Assembly (NCBI GenBank): GCA_002331255.1
Contig: DCZD01000043.1
Location: 57,818-63,907 of the forward strand
DNA from: Acidimicrobiaceae bacterium UBA2093
Lineage (GTDB): Bacteria; Actinomycetota; Acidimicrobiia; Acidimicrobiales; Ilumatobacteraceae
Direction of reading: 5' to 3'
DNA length: 6,090 nt
The position numbers were made by a program, and so were the translations under genes. Positions 1-5,608 of this stretch are shown one piece after another. The notes below the pieces were generated by a model. It was given only the letters and a program-made list of their open reading frames with translations, was not told where the DNA came from and made no database searches. Within the stretch, counting starts at the first letter, position 1. Every line of letters begins with the position of its first letter.

Positions 1-39
1 CGTCATACTGACGAGGCCGTTAGATAAGGTCAGTTCTCA

Positions 40-66
40 CCGCCTAGGGGAGGCGGGGCTCGGAGG
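40..66 (+). promoter_or_regulatory. Ribosome-binding region and small hairpin before the first alcohol dehydrogenase
   Basis: Two purine-rich Shine-Dalgarno-like stretches precede the GTG start at 78. GGGGAGG at 47-53 is rather far from the start, while GGAGG at 62-66 sits 11 nt before it and is the better candidate. CCGCCT (40-45) can pair with AGGCGG (51-56) around a 5-nt loop, so the upstream purine tract lies in a short hairpin. There is no T-run after it, so it does not look like an intrinsic terminator. Whether it affects translation is unknown; the stem is short and could be chance. Confidence 0.45.
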
Positions 67-77
67 CGGCGACCAGC

Positions 78-1190
78 GTGAAGACCCAAGCAGCGATTCT
101 CTGGGAAGTGGGTGCCCCCTGGAGCGTGGAAGAGATCGATCTCGACCCGCCCGGCCCTGGTGAAGTTCTGGTGAAGCTCGCTGCATCAGGAATGTGCCAC
201 AGCGACGAACACTTGGTCACAGGTGATCTCCCGTTCGCCTTGCCGATGATCGGTGGCCACGAAGGCGCCGGAGTTGTCATGGAAGTTGGTGTCGGAGTCA
301 GTTGGTTAGCGCCAGGTGACCATGTTGTGTTCGGATTCATTCCATCGTGTGGACGTTGCCCGAGTTGTTCTCGTGGCCATCAGAACTTGTGTGACCTTGG
401 CGCGAAAATGGGCGGAGGTCGACAGATCACCGATGGTACGGCACGTCACCATGCACGGGGCCAAGATCTCAGCCTCATGTGCATCCTTGGGACGTTTGCG
501 CATCACACGGTCGTGAATGAAGCATCGTGTATCAAGATCGACAACGACATTCCGCTTGATCGTGCATGTCTCACAGGCTGCGGTGTCGTCACTGGTTGGG
601 GAAGTTCCGTGTACGCAGCAGAAGTCGCGCCCGGTGACACCGTTGCCGTTGTCGGCGTCGGTGGAATCGGAGCCAATGCTCTGCAGGGCGCGAAGCTTGC
701 CGGCGCGAAGCGCATCATCGCCATTGATCCCGTCGAGTTCAAGCGTGAGAAGGCGATGGAACTCGGGGCGACACACACGGCAAGTTCAATGACCGAAGCG
801 GTTGAACTGATTGGCCAGATCACGTGGGGTCAGATGGCGAACAAAGTCATCATGACCATGGGCGTCGGCAGTGGCGAGCTCATCGGTCAAGCAATGGCTC
901 TGGCGGGTAAGCGCGGCCGGGTGGTCGTTACCAACCTGCATCCAGCACTTGAGTCGAGTGTGACGATGAGCGGTCTCGACCTGACGTTGTACGAGAAGCA
1001 ACTCGTGGGCTCTCTGTTCGGTTCAGGAAACCCTCGCGCCGACATTCCAAAACTGTTGAATCTGTATCGCGACGGGTTGCTCGACCTCGACGGACTCATC
1101 ACGCGTCGATATCCGCTCGAAGGCGTGAACGACGGATATCAAGATATGCGAGACGGCAAGAACATTCGCGGTGTGTTGGTCTACGACTGA
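78..1190 (+). CDS. NDMA-dependent (mycofactocin-linked) zinc alcohol dehydrogenase, Rxyl_3153-type, copy 1
   Basis: A 370-aa medium-chain zinc alcohol dehydrogenase, probably cytoplasmic, oxidising an unknown alcohol to the aldehyde. The GTG start is the first possible start after an in-frame stop at 45-47 and gives the family-like N-terminus MKTQAAILWE. By comparison with horse liver ADH, Cys40, His61 and Cys168 are the catalytic zinc ligands, Ser42 and His45 the proton relay, and Cys91, Cys94, Cys97 and Cys105 (CGRCPSCSRGHQNLC) the structural zinc ligands. GVGGIG at 193-198 begins the Rossmann nucleotide loop, and Asp217 in IAIDP should hold the NAD ribose, so NAD rather than NADP is expected. 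The overall pattern resembles the Rxyl_3153/AdhB group, in which bound NAD is re-oxidised by an artificial acceptor (NDMA) or, in the cell, probably by mycofactocin. It leads a likely four-gene operon. Substrate is not predictable; family assignment is from remembered patterns. Confidence 0.9.
   Translation: MKTQAAILWEVGAPWSVEEIDLDPPGPGEVLVKLAASGMCHSDEHLVTGDLPFALPMIGGHEGAGVVMEVGVGVSWLAPGDHVVFGFIPSCGRCPSCSRGHQNLCDLGAKMGGGRQITDGTARHHARGQDLSLMCILGTFAHHTVVNEASCIKIDNDIPLDRACLTGCGVVTGWGSSVYAAEVAPGDTVAVVGVGGIGANALQGAKLAGAKRIIAIDPVEFKREKAMELGATHTASSMTEAVELIGQITWGQMANKVIMTMGVGSGELIGQAMALAGKRGRVVVTNLHPALESSVTMSGLDLTLYEKQLVGSLFGSGNPRADIPKLLNLYRDGLLDLDGLITRRYPLEGVNDGYQDMRDGKNIRGVLVYD
699..760 (+). repeat. 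Near-identical DNA block shared by the tandem dehydrogenase genes (copy in gene 1)
   Basis: These 62 bases match 1886-1947 in the second dehydrogenase with only two differences, both silent (GAT/GAC and CCC/CCA). The block encodes 21 identical residues, 208-228 here, covering the second strand of the Rossmann fold and the NAD-ribose aspartate. Neighbouring parts of the two genes differ much more at DNA level. It is either a remnant of duplication kept by selection or a recent gene-conversion tract. Confidence 0.7.
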
Positions 1191-1213
1191 CACGCCACAT
1201 TCATCATTCTCAG

Positions 1214-1220
1214 AAAGGGA
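1214..1220 (+). promoter_or_regulatory. Ribosome-binding site of the second alcohol dehydrogenase
   Basis: AAAGGGA lies 5 nt before the ATG at 1226 in the 35-nt spacer after the first dehydrogenase stop. It supports this start and independent initiation on a shared transcript. I see no convincing promoter or terminator in the spacer. Confidence 0.6.
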
Positions 1221-1225
1221 ACAAC

Positions 1226-2377
1226 ATGAAGTCAAAAGCAGCAATGATCCACGGGCTCAACCAAGAGTGGAGCGTGGAAGAAATTGACATTCAGGCACCA
1301 AAGAAGAACGAGGTCATCGTCCATTGGCGTGCGGCTGGAATGTGCCACAGCGATGAGCACTTGGTCACCGGCGACATGGTGCCGCCGCAGGAGTACTGGG
1401 AGTTCATGGGGTTGAAGGATTTCTTCCCGATGATTGGCGGCCACGAAGGCGCCGGTGTTGTCGTGGAAGTCGGCCCTGATGTCACCGACCTTGCGGTCGG
1501 TGACCACGTGTCAGCGAGTTTCGTGCCGTCGTGCGGACGTTGTCGCTATTGCAGTACCGGTCGACAGAATCTGTGTGATCTCGGTAGCCAAACCTTTATC
1601 GGTGGAATGATCACCGACGGTACGCACCGTCACTTCCAGAAGAACGGCGAGCCCGTCACTTTGATGGCGAAGCTCGGCACGTTCAGCGAATACGCATGTG
1701 TCGCGACAAACTCGCTCATCAAGATCGACAAGGACATTCCGCTCGAAGCGGCTGCACTCGTGTCGTGTGGTGTGGCCACCGGATGGGGTTCGGCAACTGC
1801 GCGAGCACAGACCAAGCCCGGTGACACAGTCGTCGTAGTCGGCGTAGGTGGTATCGGAATGAATGCGGTCCAAGGGGCAAAGATGGCCGGCGCGAAGCGC
1901 ATCATCGCCATTGACCCAGTCGAGTTCAAGCGTGAGAAGGCGATGGAGTTCGGCGCCACGCACACGTTCTCGTCCATGGCCGAAGCACTGCCTGCAGTGA
2001 TGGAGATGACATGGGGTCAGTTGGCTGATCGCGTGATCATGACCCCAGGCGTTCTGCACGGAGAAATGATGGGCGAGGGCATGAGCCTTGCCGGCAAGGG
2101 AAGCACTGTCGTTGTCACGGCCATCTCGCCCATGACGAGCACCACGGCAAGTATCAACTTGTTCGAGCTCGCGATGTGGCAGAAGGAAGTGAAAGGCACC
2201 ATCTTCGGCAGCCTGAACCCACGTGCCGACATTCCGGCGTTGCTCGACATGTACCGCTCCGGAACTCTCAAGCTTGATGAGCTCATCACCAAGCGTTACC
2301 CGCTCGACCAAATCAACGAGGGTTATCGAGCAATGCGCGACGGAGAGAACATCCGTGGCGTCATCGTGAATGGCTGA
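1226..2377 (+). CDS. NDMA-dependent (mycofactocin-linked) zinc alcohol dehydrogenase, Rxyl_3153-type, copy 2 with a long substrate loop
   Basis: A 383-aa paralogue of the preceding gene, very roughly 55-60% identical by eye. Both zinc sites are complete: Cys40, His73 and Cys181 (catalytic), and Cys103, Cys106, Cys109 and Cys117 (structural, CGRCRYCSTGRQNLC). GVGGIG is at 206-211 and the NAD-ribose aspartate is Asp230. The main difference from copy 1 is the loop between the GMCHSDEHLVTGD motif and PMIGGHEGAG: 17 residues (51-67, MVPPQEYWEFMGLKDFF) against 5 in copy 1. In horse liver ADH this loop lines the substrate channel, so the two enzymes probably accept different alcohols or differ in carrier access. 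The ATG has a good ribosome-binding site at 1214-1220. The gene's last codons contain the start of the downstream AAA+ ATPase, implying co-expression. Glutathione- or mycothiol-dependent formaldehyde dehydrogenase is a related alternative, but both sequences fit the NDMA-dependent group better. Confidence 0.9.
   Translation: MKSKAAMIHGLNQEWSVEEIDIQAPKKNEVIVHWRAAGMCHSDEHLVTGDMVPPQEYWEFMGLKDFFPMIGGHEGAGVVVEVGPDVTDLAVGDHVSASFVPSCGRCRYCSTGRQNLCDLGSQTFIGGMITDGTHRHFQKNGEPVTLMAKLGTFSEYACVATNSLIKIDKDIPLEAAALVSCGVATGWGSATARAQTKPGDTVVVVGVGGIGMNAVQGAKMAGAKRIIAIDPVEFKREKAMEFGATHTFSSMAEALPAVMEMTWGQLADRVIMTPGVLHGEMMGEGMSLAGKGSTVVVTAISPMTSTTASINLFELAMWQKEVKGTIFGSLNPRADIPALLDMYRSGTLKLDELITKRYPLDQINEGYRAMRDGENIRGVIVNG
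1886..1947 (+). repeat. Near-identical DNA block shared by the tandem dehydrogenase genes (copy in gene 2)
   Basis: Partner of 699-760, with two silent differences over 62 bases. It encodes residues 221-241 of the second dehydrogenase, including the NAD-ribose aspartate Asp230. Confidence 0.7.
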
Positions 2378-3296
2378 TCCACACGCGCTGCTTGCGCACC
2401 TGTCGTCACAAGTCGTTGGTCGACGCCGAGAAGTAGAACTTGTCGTCGCCGCACTCGACGCCGGTCGACACGTGCTGCTTGAGGGACCACCCGGAACCGG
2501 AAAGTCGACTTTGCTGCGCGCCGTCGCACAAGGTCTAGGAATTGGCTTCGAATTCGTCGAAGGAAATGCCGAGCTGACACCGGCGCGACTGGTTGGTCAC
2601 TTTGATCCTGCCCGTGTGTTGACCGATGGGTACAACGCCGACGTATTTGTCGATGGCCCACTCGTGAATGCACTGCGAGACGGATCGTTATTGTACGTCG
2701 AGGAAATCAACCGTATTCCTGAAGAGACGTTGAATGTGTTGATCACCGTTATGAGTGAAGGTGAATTGCACGTACCGCGACTTGGTCGAGTTGCAGCCGC
2801 AGACGGTTTCAGGCTGGTCGCAGCGATGAACCCCTTCGACGCAGTTGGAACGGCACGTATCTCAGGCGCTGTGTATGACCGCGTTTGTCGCGTGGCGATG
2901 ACATATCAAGACAAGGCAGACGAGACCGAGATTGTTCGTCGAAATACAGACGAGGCGAACGTCGACTCGGCGTGGATCGGCGCCGTCGTCGACCTCGTAC
3001 GCCGAACACGAGAACACCCTGACTTGCGAGTCGGATCATCAGTTCGTGGCGCGGTCGATATGGCGCGCGTGGCGACGTCACTTGCACGTGTTCGAGCGGC
3101 CGCCATGACCGACGAATCGGTTGGGCTCGACGCGGCACTTGTCGCGTTGAGTGGCCGAGTGAGGGTGCGCGAGGGACACAATCGCACTGCTGACGACATC
3201 ATCACCGAACTGTGGCATGAGGTCTTTGCGCGACCCGCGAACGGAGCGTCGACGGGAAAAGCGATCGCCCCGAACGGGGCAATCAACCACCGCTGA
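2370..3296 (+). CDS. MoxR-family AAA+ ATPase
   Basis: A 308-aa soluble AAA+ ATPase consisting of essentially one MoxR-type module, the usual size for the family. Visible motifs are Walker A GPPGTGKST (39-47), Walker B region LLYVEEINR (107-115, acidic Glu111/Glu112), a pre-sensor segment VMSEGELHVPRLG, sensor 1 AAMNP (151-155), a probable arginine finger Arg171 in YDRV, and a sensor 2 region GSSVRGAVDMAR (222-233) with Arg226. The Walker B has VEEIN where many relatives have a DEIN form. MoxR ATPases form hexamers and work with a VWA-domain protein to remodel or mature a target, often a metalloenzyme; the VWA partner is the next gene. The ATG lies 5 bases before the stop of the second dehydrogenase, giving an 8-nt overlap with no nearby Shine-Dalgarno, so translation is probably coupled to that gene. 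The last 20 residues (about 289-308) are Ala/Gly/Asn-rich and outside the domain. Its target is unknown; the dehydrogenases are the obvious candidates. Confidence 0.9.
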   Translation: MADPHALLAHLSSQVVGRRREVELVVAALDAGRHVLLEGPPGTGKSTLLRAVAQGLGIGFEFVEGNAELTPARLVGHFDPARVLTDGYNADVFVDGPLVNALRDGSLLYVEEINRIPEETLNVLITVMSEGELHVPRLGRVAAADGFRLVAAMNPFDAVGTARISGAVYDRVCRVAMTYQDKADETEIVRRNTDEANVDSAWIGAVVDLVRRTREHPDLRVGSSVRGAVDMARVATSLARVRAAAMTDESVGLDAALVALSGRVRVREGHNRTADDIITELWHEVFARPANGASTGKAIAPNGAINHR

Positions 3297-3302
3297 CGCA
3301 CG

Positions 3303-3329
3303 AAGGGGCCGCTGCCGATGAGGCAGTGA
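3303..3329 (+). promoter_or_regulatory. Ribosome-binding site and three-codon mini-ORF at the start of the VWA gene
   Basis: AAGGGG (3303-3308) is 17 nt from the GTG start at 3326, too far for ideal use, but 9 nt from an ATG at 3318. That ATG opens a mini-ORF of three codons (Met-Arg-Gln) whose TGA at 3327-3329 overlaps the GTG. Ribosomes could end there and restart on the GTG. A second weak tract, GAGG (3320-3323), is only 2 nt from the GTG. A real small coupling device and a chance arrangement are both possible. Confidence 0.3.
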
Positions 3330-4213
3330 GTCAGGCGAGCAAGCGAACTACTTCGCGCCGGGAGTTGTCCCGCCACGAACAGTTCGAACAGATTTCACCC
3401 GAAGTGGGTGAGCTTGATGAAGCGGCTTTCGATGAAGCCTTGGCGAGTGACCCAGATGAAGCACTCGGAATGCTCGCCGATCTCACGGCAGCAACCGATC
3501 CGAAGTTGCGTGATTTGGCACGCTCATTGGCGGGGCGTTTGATGTTGGACATCGCCACGCGCGGACGTACGAGGCCACGAGGTGTGGGAAAGATCGTGGA
3601 GAAGCCGTACGAACCGGACGCGGGTGACATTGACATCGATGCAAGTCTCGACGCACTGAATGAACTGCGCGCCGGAGTTGGTGTCGAGTCATCGCGTTTG
3701 CGCGTGCGTGGTTGGGCCCGGCCGGGGACCGCCCTGTGCCTAATGGTCGATCGATCCGGATCGATGGGTGGAAAGCCCCTTGCCACTTCGGCTATCGCCG
3801 CAGCGGCAGTCGCGTGTAGATCACCTCAGGATTACAGCGTGCTCGCATTTGGAAAAGACATCGTGGTCGCGAAGTCACAAGATGTGCCAAAGGCAAGCGA
3901 GGACGTGGTGAATGCCGTTCTTGCGTTGCGTGGTTTCGGCACCACCGACGTTGCCGGTGCGTTGCAAGTAGCGAGTCAGCAATTGGCTCGATCCCGTGCA
4001 GGACGCAGAGTTGCAGTGCTGTTGAGTGATTGTCGAGCAACAGTCGAAGGCGACGTCGTTGCATCTGCAGGCGCACTTGACGAAGTTGTGATCATTGCGC
4101 CGAGAGAAGACCCAGACGAGGCGACAGCATTGGCTCAATCGATCGGAGCACGTCTCGCACTGGTCGACGGACCGAGTGAGATTCCCGACGTGTTGGCGCG
4201 CGTTCTGGAATAG
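3326..4213 (+). CDS. VWA-domain protein, probable partner of the MoxR ATPase
   Basis: A 295-aa protein with no signal peptide or membrane segment, so probably cytoplasmic. The C-terminal half (about 135-295) is a von Willebrand factor A domain with a complete metal-ion-dependent adhesion site: DRSGS (Asp142, Ser144, Ser146), threonines in GFGTTDVAGAL (Thr206 or Thr207), and Asp235 in LLSDCRA. The N-terminal half is charged, with an acidic helix-rich stretch (about 22-60), a basic patch RTRPRGVGK (81-89), and an acidic segment DAGDIDIDASLDAL (98-111), as in Mg-chelatase D/CoxE-like proteins. VWA proteins of this class use the metal site to couple an AAA+ ATPase to its target. The gene follows the ATPase by 29 nt. 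The GTG at 3326 is the first ATG/GTG/TTG after an in-frame stop at 3218-3220. An Mg-chelatase subunit is unlikely, because there is no ATPase-like domain at the N-terminus and no pigment gene nearby. Confidence 0.87.
   Translation: MSQASKRTTSRRELSRHEQFEQISPEVGELDEAAFDEALASDPDEALGMLADLTAATDPKLRDLARSLAGRLMLDIATRGRTRPRGVGKIVEKPYEPDAGDIDIDASLDALNELRAGVGVESSRLRVRGWARPGTALCLMVDRSGSMGGKPLATSAIAAAAVACRSPQDYSVLAFGKDIVVAKSQDVPKASEDVVNAVLALRGFGTTDVAGALQVASQQLARSRAGRRVAVLLSDCRATVEGDVVASAGALDEVVIIAPREDPDEATALAQSIGARLALVDGPSEIPDVLARVLE
3750..3765. repeat. Perfect 16-bp palindrome inside the VWA metal-site codons
   Basis: ATCGATCCGGATCGAT is its own reverse complement and covers the codons of the metal-binding motif DRSGSM. 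Three GATC sites fall within 3749-3762. It probably comes partly from the codons required for the motif. A protein-binding role is possible but nothing else supports one. Confidence 0.5.
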
Positions 4214-4215
4214 AC

Positions 4216-4271
4216 GACAATCGTCAGCGGCATGACGGATCGTCTGGTGGCACGATGCCTCGACGATTGTC
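4216..4271. repeat. Nested inverted repeat at the convergent gene ends, possible bidirectional terminator
   Basis: GACAATCGTC (4216-4225) is the exact reverse complement of GACGATTGTC (4262-4271). Inside, GGCAT (4229-4233) pairs with ATGCC (4255-4259), and a small GACG-GAT-CGTC hairpin (4234-4244) sits within. The structure starts 3 nt after the VWA stop and covers the last 16 codons, including the stop, of the convergent LCP gene. No T-run follows on either strand, so it is not a classic intrinsic terminator. It may still stall or protect the two converging transcripts' 3' ends. Confidence 0.5.
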
Positions 4272-5561
4272 AACCGGGTCGACCACGGGAAGCGTTGTGG
4301 TGGTTGGAGGAACCGTTGCCACAGGCGCAACTGTCGTTGTAGTTGCCCCCGAGGCGATTGCTGACACAAATGTAACGAGCGACAGCGTGTCTGTTGTCGG
4401 TGCATCAAAGTTGAACGACGCACCCTCAACGGTTGTCGCTGTCGTGCTACCAGTGTCGGTAACCACGCGTTGAGCGAGTGTTGCTTGACCACGGAACACC
4501 GCGAGAATCTTCTTCATGTTGTCGTCTTCGAAGTCTGGAAGAAGAACTGAGTTCTCGCCAACCTTCGCACCAACTGCTCGCATCGTGTACTGACCCATTG
4601 TGTTCGGATCAAAAGTGCGCATTGCTTGAGCGAGTTGCAACAGTCGAATGGGGGTCAGCTGATCGTCAGTGATGACGTTCTTCAGCGCTGCATCGAGAAT
4701 TTGGTTGGCAACTGTCGGGCTGGACTTACCTCTATCAAGAGCTTTCTGGGCCATGCGCTTTGTGAAGTCCTGCTGGCGGCTGATGCGGCCCCAGTCACTT
4801 AAACCATCGGTGATCCACTTGTTCTTCGTGGGGTCGAAATACCGATAGTGGCGTGAGCGGACATATGCGAGCGCGTGGTCTCCATTGAATTCGAAACATG
4901 ATGGCTCGGGCACGTTCAGGCCGGTGTACTTGTCCTTGACTTTGAACAAGAACGGCACCCGTACTCCGCCGACCGCATCGACGACTTCTTTGAACGTGCA
5001 GAAGTCGACATTGATGTAGTGGTCGACGTTGATTTTGAAGTTGTTCTTGATGGTGCTGATGAGCTTGTTCGGGTTCTTGCGTTCGAACGCAGAGTTGATG
5101 CGACTCTTGCGGTTGCTGTCAGCGATTTTCACCCACAAGTCACGTGGGAAAGAGAGGATTGCAGCCTGGTTGGTCTCGGGGTTGACGCGGATGATCATGA
5201 TGGTGTCACTGCGTTCGCCGAAGTTCGAACGGTTCCCGAGTCCTCCGTGGTAGGGAGAATCCGGATCGACGCAGTCAGTGTTCGTATCGGCGCCGGTGAT
5301 GAGATAGTTCTTTGCCGTTAGGTCACCGGTTGGCAAGTCCCACTCTTCCGTGGCCACTGTCGACTGTGGAGTTGTCTCAAGGGTCACCACCTGGCGGTCA
5401 CCGAGTCGTTGATTGGCGTACAGCAGGCCAACACCACCGATGATGCAGGCGAGGGCGATGACAAGGTTCACCGCGACGATGAGTTTGGCCCGACCTGGAC
5501 GCTTGCCATCGGGCTTTCCGCCGTCAGTTGACGTGGATTCTGAAGAGGTCTCGTTGCCCAT
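4224..5561 (-). CDS. LCP (LytR-CpsA-Psr) family cell-wall glycopolymer ligase
   Basis: A 445-aa membrane-anchored enzyme expected to transfer lipid-linked glycopolymers to peptidoglycan on the outer face of the membrane. A short Ser/Thr- and Lys/Arg-rich cytoplasmic head (1-26) is followed by one transmembrane helix (about 27-48) and the LCP catalytic domain (about 83-275). Family motifs seen are LITGADTNT (Asp92), RSDTIMIIRVNP (Asp119), SFPRDLWVKI (Arg140), RINSAFE (154-160), a VDAVGGVRV segment (194-202), LAYVRSRH (Arg235, Arg237) and DWGRISRQQDF (256-266). These include the aspartates and arginines that bind metal and pyrophosphate in known LCP structures. Instead of a LytR_C domain it ends in a Thr/Pro/Val-rich tail (about 404-430). 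The ATG directly follows an in-frame TGA (5570-5568), fixing the upstream limit, but has no clear Shine-Dalgarno. It lies 43 nt after valS and may be co-transcribed. The exact glycopolymer is unknown. Confidence 0.9.
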   Translation of the reverse strand: MGNETSSESTSTDGGKPDGKRPGRAKLIVAVNLVIALACIIGGVGLLYANQRLGDRQVVTLETTPQSTVATEEWDLPTGDLTAKNYLITGADTNTDCVDPDSPYHGGLGNRSNFGERSDTIMIIRVNPETNQAAILSFPRDLWVKIADSNRKSRINSAFERKNPNKLISTIKNNFKINVDHYINVDFCTFKEVVDAVGGVRVPFLFKVKDKYTGLNVPEPSCFEFNGDHALAYVRSRHYRYFDPTKNKWITDGLSDWGRISRQQDFTKRMAQKALDRGKSSPTVANQILDAALKNVITDDQLTPIRLLQLAQAMRTFDPNTMGQYTMRAVGAKVGENSVLLPDFEDDNMKKILAVFRGQATLAQRVVTDTGSTTATTVEGASFNFDAPTTDTLSLVTFVSAIASGATTTTVAPVATVPPTTTTLPVVDPVDNRRGIVPPDDPSCR

Positions 5562-5581
5562 GACGGCTCAACGGTAGTTGC

Positions 5582-5608
5582 GTGGGCGCCCTATTTGGTG
5601 GCGCTCAC
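5582..5608 (-). repeat. Hairpin overlapping the valS stop codon
   Basis: GTGGGCGCC (5582-5590) and GGCGCTCAC (5600-5608) are inverted repeats with one mismatch, around a 9-nt loop. In the minus-strand transcript the stem begins at the valS stop codon and ends 20 nt before the LCP start. No T-run follows it, so read-through into the LCP gene is likely. It may act as a weak terminator or processing site, or mean nothing. Confidence 0.4.

Noticed and set aside
1..27. Possible tail of an upstream plus-strand gene (frame 1, ending in TAA at 25-27)
   Set aside because: Only eight codons are visible, too few to tell a gene end from chance.
7..34. ACTGAC (7-12) and GTCAGT (29-34) inverted repeat with a weak -10-like TAAGGT at 25-30, considered as operator and promoter
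   Set aside because: Six-base arms 16 nt apart are expected by chance, and no matching -35 element is visible in the available sequence. The promoter may lie outside the window.
306..776. 156-codon open frame on the minus strand, opposite the first dehydrogenase
   Set aside because: Shadow of the dehydrogenase; no domain-like pattern and no ribosome-binding site that I can support.
1511..2311. Long 266-codon open frame on the minus strand, opposite the second dehydrogenase
   Set aside because: It lies wholly opposite a well-supported gene, is rich in His, Arg and Cys with no recognisable motif, and is explained by codon bias of the real gene.
78..2377. Glutathione- or mycothiol-dependent formaldehyde dehydrogenase as the identity of the two dehydrogenases
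   Set aside because: These are related zinc enzymes, but the PVEFKREKA, ITDG and NIRGV patterns and the overall pattern fit the NDMA-dependent group better; not fully excluded without a profile search.
2370..4213. Mg-chelatase I/D subunits as the identity of the ATPase and VWA pair
   Set aside because: The VWA protein lacks the ATPase-like N-terminal domain of the D subunit, the ATPase motifs look MoxR-like, and no tetrapyrrole gene is nearby.
4255..4473. Val/Thr-rich 72-codon open frame on the plus strand
   Set aside because: It is the reverse complement of the repetitive Thr/Pro-coding tail of the LCP gene, not an adhesin or membrane peptide.
3875..4492. 205-codon minus-strand open frame across the VWA/LCP junction
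   Set aside because: Gln/Arg/Leu-rich shadow that overlaps both real genes; no family resemblance.
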